From Gemmatimonadaceae bacterium (GTDB lineage Bacteria > Gemmatimonadota > Gemmatimonadetes > Gemmatimonadales > Gemmatimonadaceae), in NCBI GenBank assembly GCA_036003045.1, contig DASYSS010000065.1, positions 1-64,000 of the forward strand: a stretch of 64,000 nucleotides of DNA. The letters are read 5' to 3'. Both the position numbers and the translations under genes were made by a program. Shown here in pieces: positions 7,558-15,658 of the stretch (the first letter of the stretch is position 1; the number at the start of each line of letters is the position of its first letter). Below the pieces are notes generated by a model that saw nothing but the letters and a program-made list of their open reading frames with translations, searched no databases and was not told where the DNA came from.

Positions 7558-8163
7558 ATGCCAAAAGCGACCGCGAAAAAAGCCAAGACGCGCAAGCCTG
7601 CAGCGAAAAAGCAAAAGCCGGCCAAGTCGCGCTCACGCGGAGCGGCCGCGAAGAGTCCGACGGCCGCAGGCGGGGCGGCGCCGCGCGCTGAGGGGCCGAG
7701 CTATTGGCTCGTGAAGTCGGAGCCCGAAACGTTCTCGTTCGACGACCTGATGGCACGTCCGGATCAGACGACCTTCTGGGACGGCGTCCGGAACTTCGCG
7801 GCGCGCGGACATATGCGGGCGATGAAGAAGGGCGACCGGGTCTTCTTCTATCATTCGAACGCCAACCCGTCGGCGATCGTCGGGATCGCGGAGGTCGCGC
7901 GCGAGGCGTACCCGGACAGCACCGCGTTCGACGCGAACGATCCGCACTACGATCCCAAGAGCAACCCCGAGGCGCCCACCTGGTTCATGGTCGACGTGCG
8001 CGGCATCGAGCGATTACCGCGCCCCGTCTCGCTGGACGAGATCAAGAAGGTCGACGCCCTCGCGTCGATGGCGCTCGTCCGGCTTGGCCGACTCTCGGTT
8101 CAGCCGGTCACTCCAAAGGAATGGGAGACCGTCCTGAAGCTGGCGCGCGCCAAGCCGGTTTGA
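7558..8163 (+). CDS. EVE domain protein with basic N-terminal tail
   Basis: The 201-residue protein has a Lys/Ala/Arg-rich unstructured tail (about 1-45) followed by an EVE domain (about 48-198): YWLVKSEPETFSFDDL, FWDGVRNFAARGHMR, GDRVFFYHSN, VGIAEV and WFMVDV. EVE domains are related to PUA and YTH domains and are thought to read modified bases in DNA or RNA. The basic tail fits nucleic-acid binding. The ATG at 7558 is the first start that excludes the hairpin-bearing leader. Its stop (TGA at 8161-8163) abuts the citrate synthase stop on the other strand, giving the palindrome TGATCA. Confidence 0.9.
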   Translation: MPKATAKKAKTRKPAAKKQKPAKSRSRGAAAKSPTAAGGAAPRAEGPSYWLVKSEPETFSFDDLMARPDQTTFWDGVRNFAARGHMRAMKKGDRVFFYHSNANPSAIVGIAEVAREAYPDSTAFDANDPHYDPKSNPEAPTWFMVDVRGIERLPRPVSLDEIKKVDALASMALVRLGRLSVQPVTPKEWETVLKLARAKPV

Positions 8164-9564
8164 TCACTTCTTCATCGCGTCCTGCTTTGCCGGCGGGAAC
8201 CGGTTCGACAACCGCGACGTGAACGGTCGCTCGCCGTAGCCCGTGTAGATCTGCCGGGGACGCGCGATCTTCTGCTCTTTGTCGTTCAGCATTTCTTCCC
8301 ACTGCGCGAGCCAGCCGGCGGTGCGCGCGACGGCAAAGAGCACGGTGAAGAAATCGGTCGGGAAGGCCATCGACCGATAGATCAGCCCCGTGTAGAAGTC
8401 GACGTTCGGATAGAGTTTGCGCGACACGAAGTAGTCATCGTGCAGCGCGACTTCCTCGAGCTTGAGCGCGATCTCGAGGTCCTTGTCCACACCGACCTGC
8501 TTGAACACGTCGTCGGCGAGCTTCTTCACGATCTTCGCCCGCGGATCGTAGCTCTTGTAGACGCGGTGCCCGAAGCCCATCAATCGACTGCCTTTTCCGC
8601 CTTTTACCTCGTCGATAAAAGCGGGGACGTTCTTCGGATGGCCAATTTCATTGATCATCCTCAGCACCTGCTCGTTCGCGCCGCCGTGCAACGGGCCGTA
8701 GAGCGCCGCCACCCCGGCCGTGATGGCCGAGAAGGGGTCGACGTGCGACGAACCCACGGCGCGAACCGCGCTGGTGGAGCAGTTCTGCTCGTGGTCGGCG
8801 TGGAGGATGAATAGAATCTCGAGCGCGTTCACGAACGCCGGGTTCGCCTCGTACTTCGGCTCCGACATTCGGGCCACCATCGAGAGGAAATTCTCGACGT
8901 AGCTGAGGTCGTTGTCGGGATAAATGAACGGCAGACCCTTGATGTGCCGGTAGCAGAAGGCGGCGAGCGTCGGAAGCTTCGCCAGCAGACGGATGATCGA
9001 GATGTTCCGCTGCGTGGGGTCGTGGATGTTCTTCGCTTCCGGGTAGAACGACGACAGCGCCGCCACCGCCGAGCAGAGCATCGACATCGGGTGCGCGTCG
9101 TAGCGGAAGCCCTGCAGGAACGTCTTGATGTTCTCGTGCACGTACGTGTGGTACGTGATGTCGTGCACCCACGAGTCGTACTCGCTCTGCGTCGGTAATT
9201 CGCCGTTGCGCAGCAGCCACGCGACCTCGAGGAAGGTCGATTTCTCGGCGAGCTGTTCGATTGGATAGCCGCGGTAGCGCAGAATCCCCTTGTCGCCGTC
9301 GATAAACGTGATCGCGCTCTTGCACGCTGCGGTGTTCATGAAGGCGGGATCGTACGTCATGAGCCCGAATTCTTCGGGCGACGTCTTGATCTGCCGCAGG
9401 TCCATCGCGCGCGAGGCGGTATCGCCTTCGACGCCGCCTTCGAGAATTTGAACGGAGTAGGATTTGCTGGTGCGCGAATCCTTGATGTCGAGCGTGCCCG
9501 TCGCCCGCAACTCGCCCCCGGCCTGAGCGGAGGCCCCCGCCGGGGCGGCCAATGTGGTGCTCAT
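8164..9564 (-). CDS. gltA: Citrate synthase
   Basis: Citrate synthase condenses acetyl-CoA and oxaloacetate in the first step of the TCA cycle. The 466-residue protein contains the catalytic residues in context: the His of YGPLHGGANEQVL, the His of GFGHRVYKSYDPRA, and the Asp of NVDFYTGLIY. The N-terminal about 40 residues (STTLAAPAG...) are a low-complexity extension before a beta-rich segment typical of the hexameric type. I start at ATG 9564, which has GGAGAT about 10 bases upstream; an in-frame extension to 9603 would run through the upstream hairpin. It is convergent with the EVE gene. Confidence 0.97.
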   Translation of the reverse strand: MSTTLAAPAGASAQAGGELRATGTLDIKDSRTSKSYSVQILEGGVEGDTASRAMDLRQIKTSPEEFGLMTYDPAFMNTAACKSAITFIDGDKGILRYRGYPIEQLAEKSTFLEVAWLLRNGELPTQSEYDSWVHDITYHTYVHENIKTFLQGFRYDAHPMSMLCSAVAALSSFYPEAKNIHDPTQRNISIIRLLAKLPTLAAFCYRHIKGLPFIYPDNDLSYVENFLSMVARMSEPKYEANPAFVNALEILFILHADHEQNCSTSAVRAVGSSHVDPFSAITAGVAALYGPLHGGANEQVLRMINEIGHPKNVPAFIDEVKGGKGSRLMGFGHRVYKSYDPRAKIVKKLADDVFKQVGVDKDLEIALKLEEVALHDDYFVSRKLYPNVDFYTGLIYRSMAFPTDFFTVLFAVARTAGWLAQWEEMLNDKEQKIARPRQIYTGYGERPFTSRLSNRFPPAKQDAMKK

Positions 9565-9593
9565 GTGCTCACGAATCTCCAAGAGTGACCCAC

Positions 9594-9615
9594 GACGGAG
9601 CACGCTGGCTCCGTC
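9594..9615 (-). other. Hairpin upstream of citrate synthase
   Basis: GACGGAGC and GCTCCGTC form a perfect 8-bp stem around a 6-base loop in the 74-base gap between the small membrane protein gene and gltA. No U-tract follows on either side. It may end the upstream operon weakly or lie in the gltA leader. Confidence 0.4.
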
Positions 9616-9638
9616 ATCCGTGAGCTAAAATCTAGGGC

Positions 9639-9956
9639 CTAGTGCCGCTGCGCGGACCCGCCCGCGCGCGCGGGATCGCCAATGGCGGGCGTCGAACCGC
9701 GCTCGGCCAGCACCTTCGTCACGAAGCGCTGTCCCTCGGAGATTCGCTCGACCTCGACGGCCATCGCGTCCACGGCATTGTCGAGCTTCGCCATGCGATC
9801 CGAGATCTCCCCCAGACGGGCCGTGAGGTCCGTGCTGACCACGCGCTTAGCCCGGTACTTGATCCACGTCGTGAGGATCCCCGTCAAGCACCCGATGCTC
9901 ACAATGCTGCCCACGAATATGAAAATCACGGTCAGAACTTCGGCGTCGTGATTCAC
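9639..9956 (-). CDS. Small membrane-anchored coiled-coil protein
   Basis: The 105-residue protein has one N-terminal membrane helix (about 7-32, VIFIFVGSIVSIGCLTG), a basic stop-transfer segment (KYRAKR), a heptad-like helical stretch (about 45-85) and a short disordered tail. I do not recognise the family. The general shape resembles PspB-like or signalling-anchor proteins, but similarity is only architectural. Its GTG start overlaps the mutY stop as GTGA (9953-9956), so it is the last gene of the nickel permease-mutY operon. Confidence 0.65.
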   Translation of the reverse strand: MNHDAEVLTVIFIFVGSIVSIGCLTGILTTWIKYRAKRVVSTDLTARLGEISDRMAKLDNAVDAMAVEVERISEGQRFVTKVLAERGSTPAIGDPARAGGSAQRH

Positions 9957-10687
9957 GGGGCAGCCTCCAAGGAAGAATTCAACTTCGCCATGAGTTTATT
10001 ACGCCGGCGGACCCGTGCGGGTTTCGCCGCCGAAGCGCAGAGCGAACGTACGGGGCACCGCCCGCAGTGCGCAACGCGCGCCGTGCAGACGAGGGCGCCC
10101 AGCTCCATCAGCGCCTGGTTGTGCGTCCACGTGGCGCGTCCGGTGCGCGGCAACAACGACTCGGCGATCGTCCACGTCGTCCGCTGGCCCCGCGAAGATT
10201 TCGGATCGATCGCCGGAGCGAAGGCGCGCTTGAGAACCCGCGCCACGTTCGTGTCCACCAGCGCAGCGCGGCGCTCGTAGGCGAACGACGACACCGCCCC
10301 CGCCGTATATGCGCCGATTCCCGGCAGCCCGCGCAGTTCGGCCGCGTCGGCCGGCAGACGCGCATCGGCGTCGCGGCCTCGATCGGTTACCTCGCGGGCC
10401 AGCCGGTGCAGGTTGCGCGCTCGCGCGTAGTAGCCGAGACCCTCCCACGCCTCCATCACCCGGCCGGGAGTCGCCCGCGCGACGTCGTGGAGCGTGGGAA
10501 ACCGCTCGAGGAATTCGCCGTACCGCGTCACGACCCGGGAGACCTGCGTCTGCTGAAGCATCAGCTCGGACACGAGCACTTCGTAAGGGTCGCGCGTCCG
10601 CCGCCACGGAAGATCACGTGCGTTGCGAGCATACCACCGTCGCAAGCGACGGCTGAATTCGCGGCGCGCCGACGCGCCAGCCGTCAC
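9953..10687 (-). CDS. mutY: A/G-specific adenine glycosylase, short form
   Basis: MutY removes adenine mispaired with 8-oxoguanine. The 244-residue protein has the helix-hairpin-helix glycosylase core: SELMLQQTQV with the catalytic Glu, MEAWEGLGYYARARNL, then LRGLPGIGAYTAGAV and LVDTNVARVLKR with the catalytic Asp. The four cluster cysteines follow as C-x6-C-x2-C-x5-C (CTARVAHCGRCPVRSLC). The C-terminal NUDIX-like 8-oxoG recognition domain of classical MutY is absent: the protein ends about 30 residues after the cluster. The start is a GTG at 10687 overlapping the preceding stop as GTGA. A UV-endonuclease-like relative is possible, but the motif set favours MutY. Confidence 0.88.
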   Translation of the reverse strand: MTAGASARREFSRRLRRWYARNARDLPWRRTRDPYEVLVSELMLQQTQVSRVVTRYGEFLERFPTLHDVARATPGRVMEAWEGLGYYARARNLHRLAREVTDRGRDADARLPADAAELRGLPGIGAYTAGAVSSFAYERRAALVDTNVARVLKRAFAPAIDPKSSRGQRTTWTIAESLLPRTGRATWTHNQALMELGALVCTARVAHCGRCPVRSLCASAAKPARVRRRNKLMAKLNSSLEAAP

Positions 10688-11319
10688 TGCGGCGTCCAGT
10701 GCGGCACCGCGTCGAACAGTCCCTGCGATACACCCCGCTGGACGAGTACGACGCCGAAAACGAGACTCGCCAAACCGCTCGCGAGCCGCAGGTAGCGCTG
10801 CGTGCTGACGAACCGCCGCGCCGTGACCGCCGATGGAAGCGCGACCACGATCGTGATCAGGGCCATTCCGGCGATCGTTCCGGTCGCGAAGAGCGCCAGA
10901 TAGAGCAACTGGAGCATCGCTCCCGGCACCGCCGCGAGCACCAGCAGCGCCACGAACGCCGACCCCGCCAGCCCGTGTACGATCCCGACGACGAGCGGGC
11001 GCGCCAGGTTGCTCGCCGAGCCGACGCGACGGCCGCTGAGCGTCAACATACCGAGCAGGATCAGCATCACGGCGACGCAGAACTCGAGCACGAGTCCCAG
11101 ACGGGGCGGAATGACGAGCCGGAAAATCACGATCGCTCCGCCGACTGCGAGGATCGTGATGCTGTGCCCCACGCCCCAAACCGCGCCGATCGAGCTGGCG
11201 CGCCACAGCGAACGCTCGTCGCTCACGATCGTCGTGACGGCGACGACATGATCCGGATCGGTCGCGTGACGCATGCCGAGCACGAATCCGAGCAGCAGGA
11301 TCGAAGCGAGCGAGAGCAT
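10684..11319 (-). CDS. HoxN/HupN/NixA-type nickel-cobalt permease
   Basis: The 211-residue protein has about six membrane helices. Its first helix carries LGMRHATDPDHV, the metal-transport signature of the NiCoT and UreH-like families (usually HAxDADH; here Pro replaces Ala). A second histidine motif, GVGHSITI, follows at about 49-56. These permeases import nickel or cobalt across the inner membrane. The metal cannot be told from sequence; no urease or hydrogenase gene is in the window, and cobalt for B12 would fit metH. It starts at ATG 11319 and is divergent from copCD across 93 bases. Confidence 0.82.
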   Translation of the reverse strand: MLSLASILLLGFVLGMRHATDPDHVVAVTTIVSDERSLWRASSIGAVWGVGHSITILAVGGAIVIFRLVIPPRLGLVLEFCVAVMLILLGMLTLSGRRVGSASNLARPLVVGIVHGLAGSAFVALLVLAAVPGAMLQLLYLALFATGTIAGMALITIVVALPSAVTARRFVSTQRYLRLASGLASLVFGVVLVQRGVSQGLFDAVPHWTPQ

Positions 11320-11412
11320 CGAGAGGCGTGTGGGGCCTGGCGGGTGGTCGCGAAATGTACGTCCACCCGGCGAAAGCCGTGAACCGTCGTTCGCCCTGGC
11401 GAAAGGGCGACT

Positions 11413-12807
11413 GTGTCGCCCGTTTGCGCCCGACACTCTCGGCCTCGATCTTTGGGCGTGCGATTCCCGAGATCCCTTCGCCATCCCATCGCCGCCACGC
11501 TCGCGGCGTTCATTGTTTTGGCGACGCCGGCGATTCTCTTCGCCCACGCCCGACTGGTCAAGAGCGCTCCGGCCGCCAACGCAGTGTTGGACACGGCGCC
11601 GACGACCCTCAAGCTGTGGTTTTCCGAGCGACCCGAGCCGCGCTTCACCGCGATTCAACTGCTCGATTCGACTGGAGCGGCCGTCCCGCTCGGCGCGCCG
11701 GCTGGTATCGAACCGAACGGGCTGTCGCTCGCGATCACCCGAGCGCTGACGGCCGGCCCCTACTCCGTAGTATGGCGAACGGCCGCGTCCGACGGTCACC
11801 CGACGAATGGGAACTTCTCGTTCCGCGTCGCAGCGGCTCCGGGCGCCGCGAAGGCGCAGACTCCCGGCGTGACGGTGGCGCCGGTTGTTCCACCCAAGCC
11901 GTCCGGCGCTTCTCAAACCGCAACGCCGCCGGCGATCCGCTGGGCGGAACTCCTCGCGCTGCTGCTCTTGATCGGCGCCGCGGTCTTCAGGCTCGCCGTT
12001 CTCCACGAGGCGGCGCTTCCCGACGAAGCCGCGCGCGATATCGCCACGCGAACGAGACGCGCGGGGTTCGCGGCGGTCGCGTTGTTCGCCGTGACGACGA
12101 TCGCGCGCCTCGCGCTGCAATCGCAGCTGGTTTCCGGTGCGGCCTCACCCATCGCCGCCGTGATGACAGTGGTGAGCGACACACGCTGGGGACATGGTTG
12201 GCTGACTGGCGCGGTCGGAGTGATCATCACGCTCGTCGGCCTGCTCGCCGCGTCGGAATCGACGCGCCCATGGTTCGTCGTTGCGCTTGGTGCTGTCCTC
12301 ATCTGCGTGAGCGAGGCGCTGACCGGCCACGCCGCCGCGATGCGACACACTGCGCTCGCGATCGCGGCGGACGTGACCCACGTGCTCGGCGCCGGCTCTT
12401 GGGTCGGCGCCCTCTTCATCATGGTAGGCATCGGACTGCCGGCGCTCGGGCGAATGAGTCCGGCGGACGCACCTCGCGCCGGGTCGTCGTTGACGCGCGC
12501 TTACCATACAGCCGCCGTGGACGGCGTGGTCCTGGTTGTCCTGAGCGGGGTGATTGCCGCGTTTCTTCGGTTGCCGGCCTTCAACGCGCTTTGGACGACG
12601 GACTACGGCAGCTGGCTGTTCCGAAAACTCGTGTTCGTGCTGATCGCGCTCGCGTTCGGCGCCTATCACTGGCGCCGGGTCGTCACTCCGGAATGGACGG
12701 ACGACACGCGACGACGCTTTGGCCGCAGCGCTCTCGGCGAGCTCGCGGTCGGCGTCGTGATCATCGCGCTCACTTCAATGTTGGTTTCTACATCGGTTCC
12801 TCAATGA
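11413..12807 (+). CDS. CopC-CopD fusion copper protein (YcnJ-like)
   Basis: The 464-residue protein has a signal peptide ending ILFA. The predicted mature N-terminus is His45 (HARLVKS), which in CopC proteins is a Cu(II) ligand together with the DGH motif seen at 127-129. The CopC beta-sandwich spans about 45-140, followed by a Pro/Ala linker and a CopD membrane domain (about 175-460, eight helices). Such fusions are linked to periplasmic copper binding and import or resistance. The GTG start at 11413 has GAAAGG 6 bases upstream. The stop overlaps the next gene by ATGA (12804-12807). Confidence 0.87.
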   Translation: MSPVCARHSRPRSLGVRFPRSLRHPIAATLAAFIVLATPAILFAHARLVKSAPAANAVLDTAPTTLKLWFSERPEPRFTAIQLLDSTGAAVPLGAPAGIEPNGLSLAITRALTAGPYSVVWRTAASDGHPTNGNFSFRVAAAPGAAKAQTPGVTVAPVVPPKPSGASQTATPPAIRWAELLALLLLIGAAVFRLAVLHEAALPDEAARDIATRTRRAGFAAVALFAVTTIARLALQSQLVSGAASPIAAVMTVVSDTRWGHGWLTGAVGVIITLVGLLAASESTRPWFVVALGAVLICVSEALTGHAAAMRHTALAIAADVTHVLGAGSWVGALFIMVGIGLPALGRMSPADAPRAGSSLTRAYHTAAVDGVVLVVLSGVIAAFLRLPAFNALWTTDYGSWLFRKLVFVLIALAFGAYHWRRVVTPEWTDDTRRRFGRSALGELAVGVVIIALTSMLVSTSVPQ

Positions 12808-13805
12808 CTGCCATACAATCCACTGAGAAGGCCGTCTGGCCGATCACCTTTCACGACGTCGAAGCCGCGCGCGACCGCATCGCACGCCACCTGTCTCCGA
12901 CGCCATTTCGCCCGTACCCGCGGCTCTCGGCAATCGTCGGCAACGACATCGAGTTGTTCGTGAAGCACGAGAACCATCAGCCGACCAATTCGTTCAAGAT
13001 CCGCAACGGGCTGTCGTTCATGACCGCGCTCGACGCCGACGAGCGACGTCGCGGGGTCGTCGCCGCGTCCACGGGCAACCACGGACAGGGAATTGCGTTC
13101 GGCGGACAGTTGGCCGGCGTGAGCGTCACCGTTTGCGTGCCGGCGGGGAACAACCCCGACAAGAACGCGGCGATGCGGGCGCTCGGCGCGACCGTCGTCG
13201 AAGAAGGACGCGACTACGATGAAGCGGTCGGCGTGATGCAGCGCATCGCCGCCACGGAAGGACGCCTCGTCGCCCACTCCACCAACGACCCGCGCGTCGT
13301 CGCCGGCGCCGGTACGATGACGCTCGAGATTCTCTCGCAGGAGCCCGACCTCGATGCGTTGGTCATTGCGACGGGAGGCGGCTCCCAGGCCGTCGGCGCG
13401 ATGACGGTCGCGCGCGTGCTGTCGCCCGCGCTCGAGGTCTACGGCGTCCAGGCCGCCGGAGCAAGCGCGATCCATGATTCGTGGCACGCGCACACCCGTC
13501 TCACGACGCCGCGCGCCGACACGTTCGCCGAAGGCGTGGCGACGCGGACGACGTACGATCTCACGTTTCCCGCGCTGCAGGAGGGGCTCGCCGGGTTCGT
13601 GACCGTCACCGACGGCGAGATTGCCGAAGCGCTCCGCACGATCGTCGCCGAGACGCACAACCTGGTCGAGGGCGCGGCGGCGATGGGGTTCGCCGCGGTG
13701 CCGAAGTTGGCCGACCGTCTCGCGGGAAAGCGCGTGGGGATCGTCTTCTGCGGCGGCAACATCGACGTCGGGTTGCTGCGCCGCGTTCTCGCCCGCGAGA
13801 TCTGA
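12804..13805 (+). CDS. Threonine dehydratase-like PLP enzyme
   Basis: The 333-residue protein is a fold-type II PLP enzyme. The Schiff-base lysine is in TNSFKIRNG, substrate binding is in STGNHGQG, and the phosphate-binding glycine loop is IATGGGSQAVG, with FCGGNID near the C-terminus. The length and motifs fit catabolic threonine ammonia-lyase or serine/threonine dehydratase without the ACT regulatory domain. A hydroxyectoine-utilisation dehydratase or serine racemase are alternatives. It is translationally coupled to copCD by ATGA, although no functional link is obvious. Confidence 0.83.
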   Translation: MTAIQSTEKAVWPITFHDVEAARDRIARHLSPTPFRPYPRLSAIVGNDIELFVKHENHQPTNSFKIRNGLSFMTALDADERRRGVVAASTGNHGQGIAFGGQLAGVSVTVCVPAGNNPDKNAAMRALGATVVEEGRDYDEAVGVMQRIAATEGRLVAHSTNDPRVVAGAGTMTLEILSQEPDLDALVIATGGGSQAVGAMTVARVLSPALEVYGVQAAGASAIHDSWHAHTRLTTPRADTFAEGVATRTTYDLTFPALQEGLAGFVTVTDGEIAEALRTIVAETHNLVEGAAAMGFAAVPKLADRLAGKRVGIVFCGGNIDVGLLRRVLAREI

Positions 13806-13812
13806 CGACGTC

Positions 13813-15093
13813 CTAGCTGACTTTTCGCGTCTTACGCTTGAGGAAGTCCATGAGAATGAACTGCCCGAGCGTCATCGTCGACGTGAAGTAGGCTTTGCCC
13901 TTGCTGATCTCGGACACGCGCTTCACGAACTCGACCAGCATGCGGTCGCGGGCGAGCATGAACGTGTTGATCATGATCCCCGAGCGCCGGCAGTTCGCCA
14001 CTTCGCGGATCGTCTGCGCGATGACGGTCGTGTCGAGCCCGAACGAGTTCTTGTAGATCTGCCCATTGGGCAGCGTGAGCGCGCTCGGCTTGCCGTCGGT
14101 GATCATGATGATCTGCCGCATGTCCTTCTTCTGGGCCAGCAGCAGACGGCGCGCGAGCTTGAGCCCTTCCGCCGTGTTCGTGTGATACGGTCCCACCTGT
14201 GCCGTGGCGAGCGTCGCCAGCGGAATCTCCTCCGCCGAGTCGTGGAAGAGCACGACTTTGAGCGTGTCGCCGGGGAACTGCGTGCGAATGAGATGCGTGA
14301 GCGCGAGCGCGACCTTCTTCGCCGGCGTGAACCGATCTTCGCCGTAGAGGATCATCGAGTGCGAGCAGTCGAGCATGAGCACCGTCGCGCACGACGATCG
14401 GTACTCGGCCTGCCGCACCATGAGGTCCGAGTAGTCGAGGTCCATCGGCACTTCGATCTTGCCCGTGCGAGCCAGGGAATTCTTGAGCGTCTCGTTGACG
14501 TCGAGGTTGAGCACGTCGCCGAACTCATACGGCTTGCTCCATCCGTCGGCTTCGATGCCCGTCGCCAGATATGCCGTGTCGTGGCTGCCGAAGCTCGACT
14601 TTCCGAGGGAGCCGAGCAGGTTTCGTAAAGTCTTATAGCCCAGGAAGTCGATGCCCTTGTCGGTGAGATTGAAGTTCACGTCGCGGGCGGCGGCCTTGGC
14701 GAGTCCGCCGGGTCCGGTGACCGCCTGGTGTCCCGCGGGCATCTGCGGCGCATTCTCGATGTTGAGGTAGCCCTCGTCGATCAGCCGCTGGACCAGTTGG
14801 TCGAGAAGTTGCGCGAGCTTGGCCTGACCCTCGGAATCCTCGCCGCCGCGGAGCGCCTCGAGCATCTCGGGCGTGAACTGCCCGCTCTCCATGAGCGCAT
14901 CGAGGATCGCCTGCTTGAGCGCTTCGAGCGATCGATTCTGCTCGTCGCCCGTATCCCAGCCGTAGTACGACTGATTGTCGCCGCCCGCAAACCCCGACTG
15001 GAGCAGAAAGTCGGCGAGCTTGTCGAGCAGCGACTGCAGATCGATCGCGTCGGCCAGCTCGGGGCTGAACTTCGTGTACGTGTGGAACCGCAT
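13813..15093 (-). CDS. von Willebrand factor A domain protein
   Basis: The 426-residue protein starts at ATG 15093 ([15 protein letters not shown]). The N-terminal half is helical and charged. The VWA domain occupies about 234-420, with a complete MIDAS metal site: LDCSHSM (Asp242, Ser244, Ser246) and TDGKPS (Asp333). VWA proteins of this type usually work with MoxR or Mg-chelatase-like AAA+ ATPases. One such ATPase is encoded at 25976-27451, 11 kb away on the same strand, so they may be partners; that is an inference. An upstream in-frame extension to 15321 is built from the tandem repeat and is rejected. Confidence 0.88.
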   Translation of the reverse strand: MRFHTYTKFSPELADAIDLQSLLDKLADFLLQSGFAGGDNQSYYGWDTGDEQNRSLEALKQAILDALMESGQFTPEMLEALRGGEDSEGQAKLAQLLDQLVQRLIDEGYLNIENAPQMPAGHQAVTGPGGLAKAAARDVNFNLTDKGIDFLGYKTLRNLLGSLGKSSFGSHDTAYLATGIEADGWSKPYEFGDVLNLDVNETLKNSLARTGKIEVPMDLDYSDLMVRQAEYRSSCATVLMLDCSHSMILYGEDRFTPAKKVALALTHLIRTQFPGDTLKVVLFHDSAEEIPLATLATAQVGPYHTNTAEGLKLARRLLLAQKKDMRQIIMITDGKPSALTLPNGQIYKNSFGLDTTVIAQTIREVANCRRSGIMINTFMLARDRMLVEFVKRVSEISKGKAYFTSTMTLGQFILMDFLKRKTRKVS

Positions 15094-15134
15094 GATTTGA
15101 CAATACCCCAGGCAGCGCCGGGTTGCCACTTGAT

Positions 15135-15182
15135 GGTGGACAGGTGGACAGGTGGACAGGTGGACAGGTGGACGGGTGAACG
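15135..15182. repeat. 8-bp tandem repeat, six units
   Basis: GGTGGACA occurs four times in a row, followed by GGTGGACG and GGTGAACG, in the gap between the VWA gene and padR. The reverse complement of the same motif occurs at about 15235-15258 (GTCCACCCGTCCACT), so the two arms could pair. A similar GGTGGACGGTGGACGG run lies at about 41078-41096. Confidence 0.9.
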
Positions 15183-15263
15183 GGGCTGAACATCGTGCCG
15201 GACTCGTCTTCGGCGCTTTGCGGAGCGCCTTTCCGTCCACCCGTCCACTCGGCCACCAAACCA

Positions 15264-15292
15264 TTGCTCCAATCGCGGTGTCCAACGTATAC
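15264..15292 (+). promoter_or_regulatory. Possible promoter of padR-ADOP operon 1
   Basis: TTGCTC and GTATAC are separated by 17 bases, 31 bases upstream of the padR start. Both boxes are only moderate matches to the sigma-70 consensus. No clear PadR-type palindrome is visible here. Confidence 0.4.
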
Positions 15293-15322
15293 CCAGACGT
15301 GACAACCATAGACCTGACCATT

Positions 15323-15658
15323 ATGGACGACCGCTCGCAGATCCTCGCCGGAACGCTCGACTTGCTGATTCTGAAGACACTGTCCGCGGGCCCGTTCCAC
15401 GGTTATGGGCTCGCGCAGCACATCAAGCGGCTGTCGCGCGATGCGCTGCGGGTCGAGGAAGGATCGCTTTATCCGGCGCTTCAGCGGATGCAAGCGAAAG
15501 GGTGGATCACGTCGGAATTGAAGAAGACTCCGACCGGGAGAACCGCGCGCTACTATCGCCTCACGGCGGCGGGGCGTCGGCAGCTCGGGGAGGAGGAGAG
15601 CGAATTCCAGCGCGCAGTCGCGGCGACGATGCGCGTGTTGCGCGGGGCGGAGTCATGA
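15323..15658 (+). CDS. PadR family transcriptional regulator (operon 1)
   Basis: The 111-residue protein is a typical short PadR winged-helix regulator: GTLDLLILKTL, GPFHGYGLAQHI, EEGSLYPALQRM (wing and recognition region), GWITSELKKTPTGRTARYY and a C-terminal dimerisation helix. PadR proteins of this subgroup almost always sit next to an ADOP permease gene and are thought to repress it. The start is ATG 15323. The stop overlaps the ADOP start by ATGA (15655-15658). Confidence 0.93.
   Translation: MDDRSQILAGTLDLLILKTLSAGPFHGYGLAQHIKRLSRDALRVEEGSLYPALQRMQAKGWITSELKKTPTGRTARYYRLTAAGRRQLGEEESEFQRAVAATMRVLRGAES

Noticed and set aside
10688-11206. N-terminal extension of MutY to 11206
   Set aside because: It overlaps the permease gene entirely and is low-complexity in this frame. 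The GTGA junction at 10684-10687 marks the start.
11320-12120. Extension of the nickel permease frame to 12120
   Set aside because: It lies opposite copCD and is composed of Arg/Gly-rich shadow sequence. The protein motif set begins at ATG 11319.
15135-15182. CRISPR array
   Set aside because: The units are 8 bp in direct tandem with no spacers and no cas genes are near.
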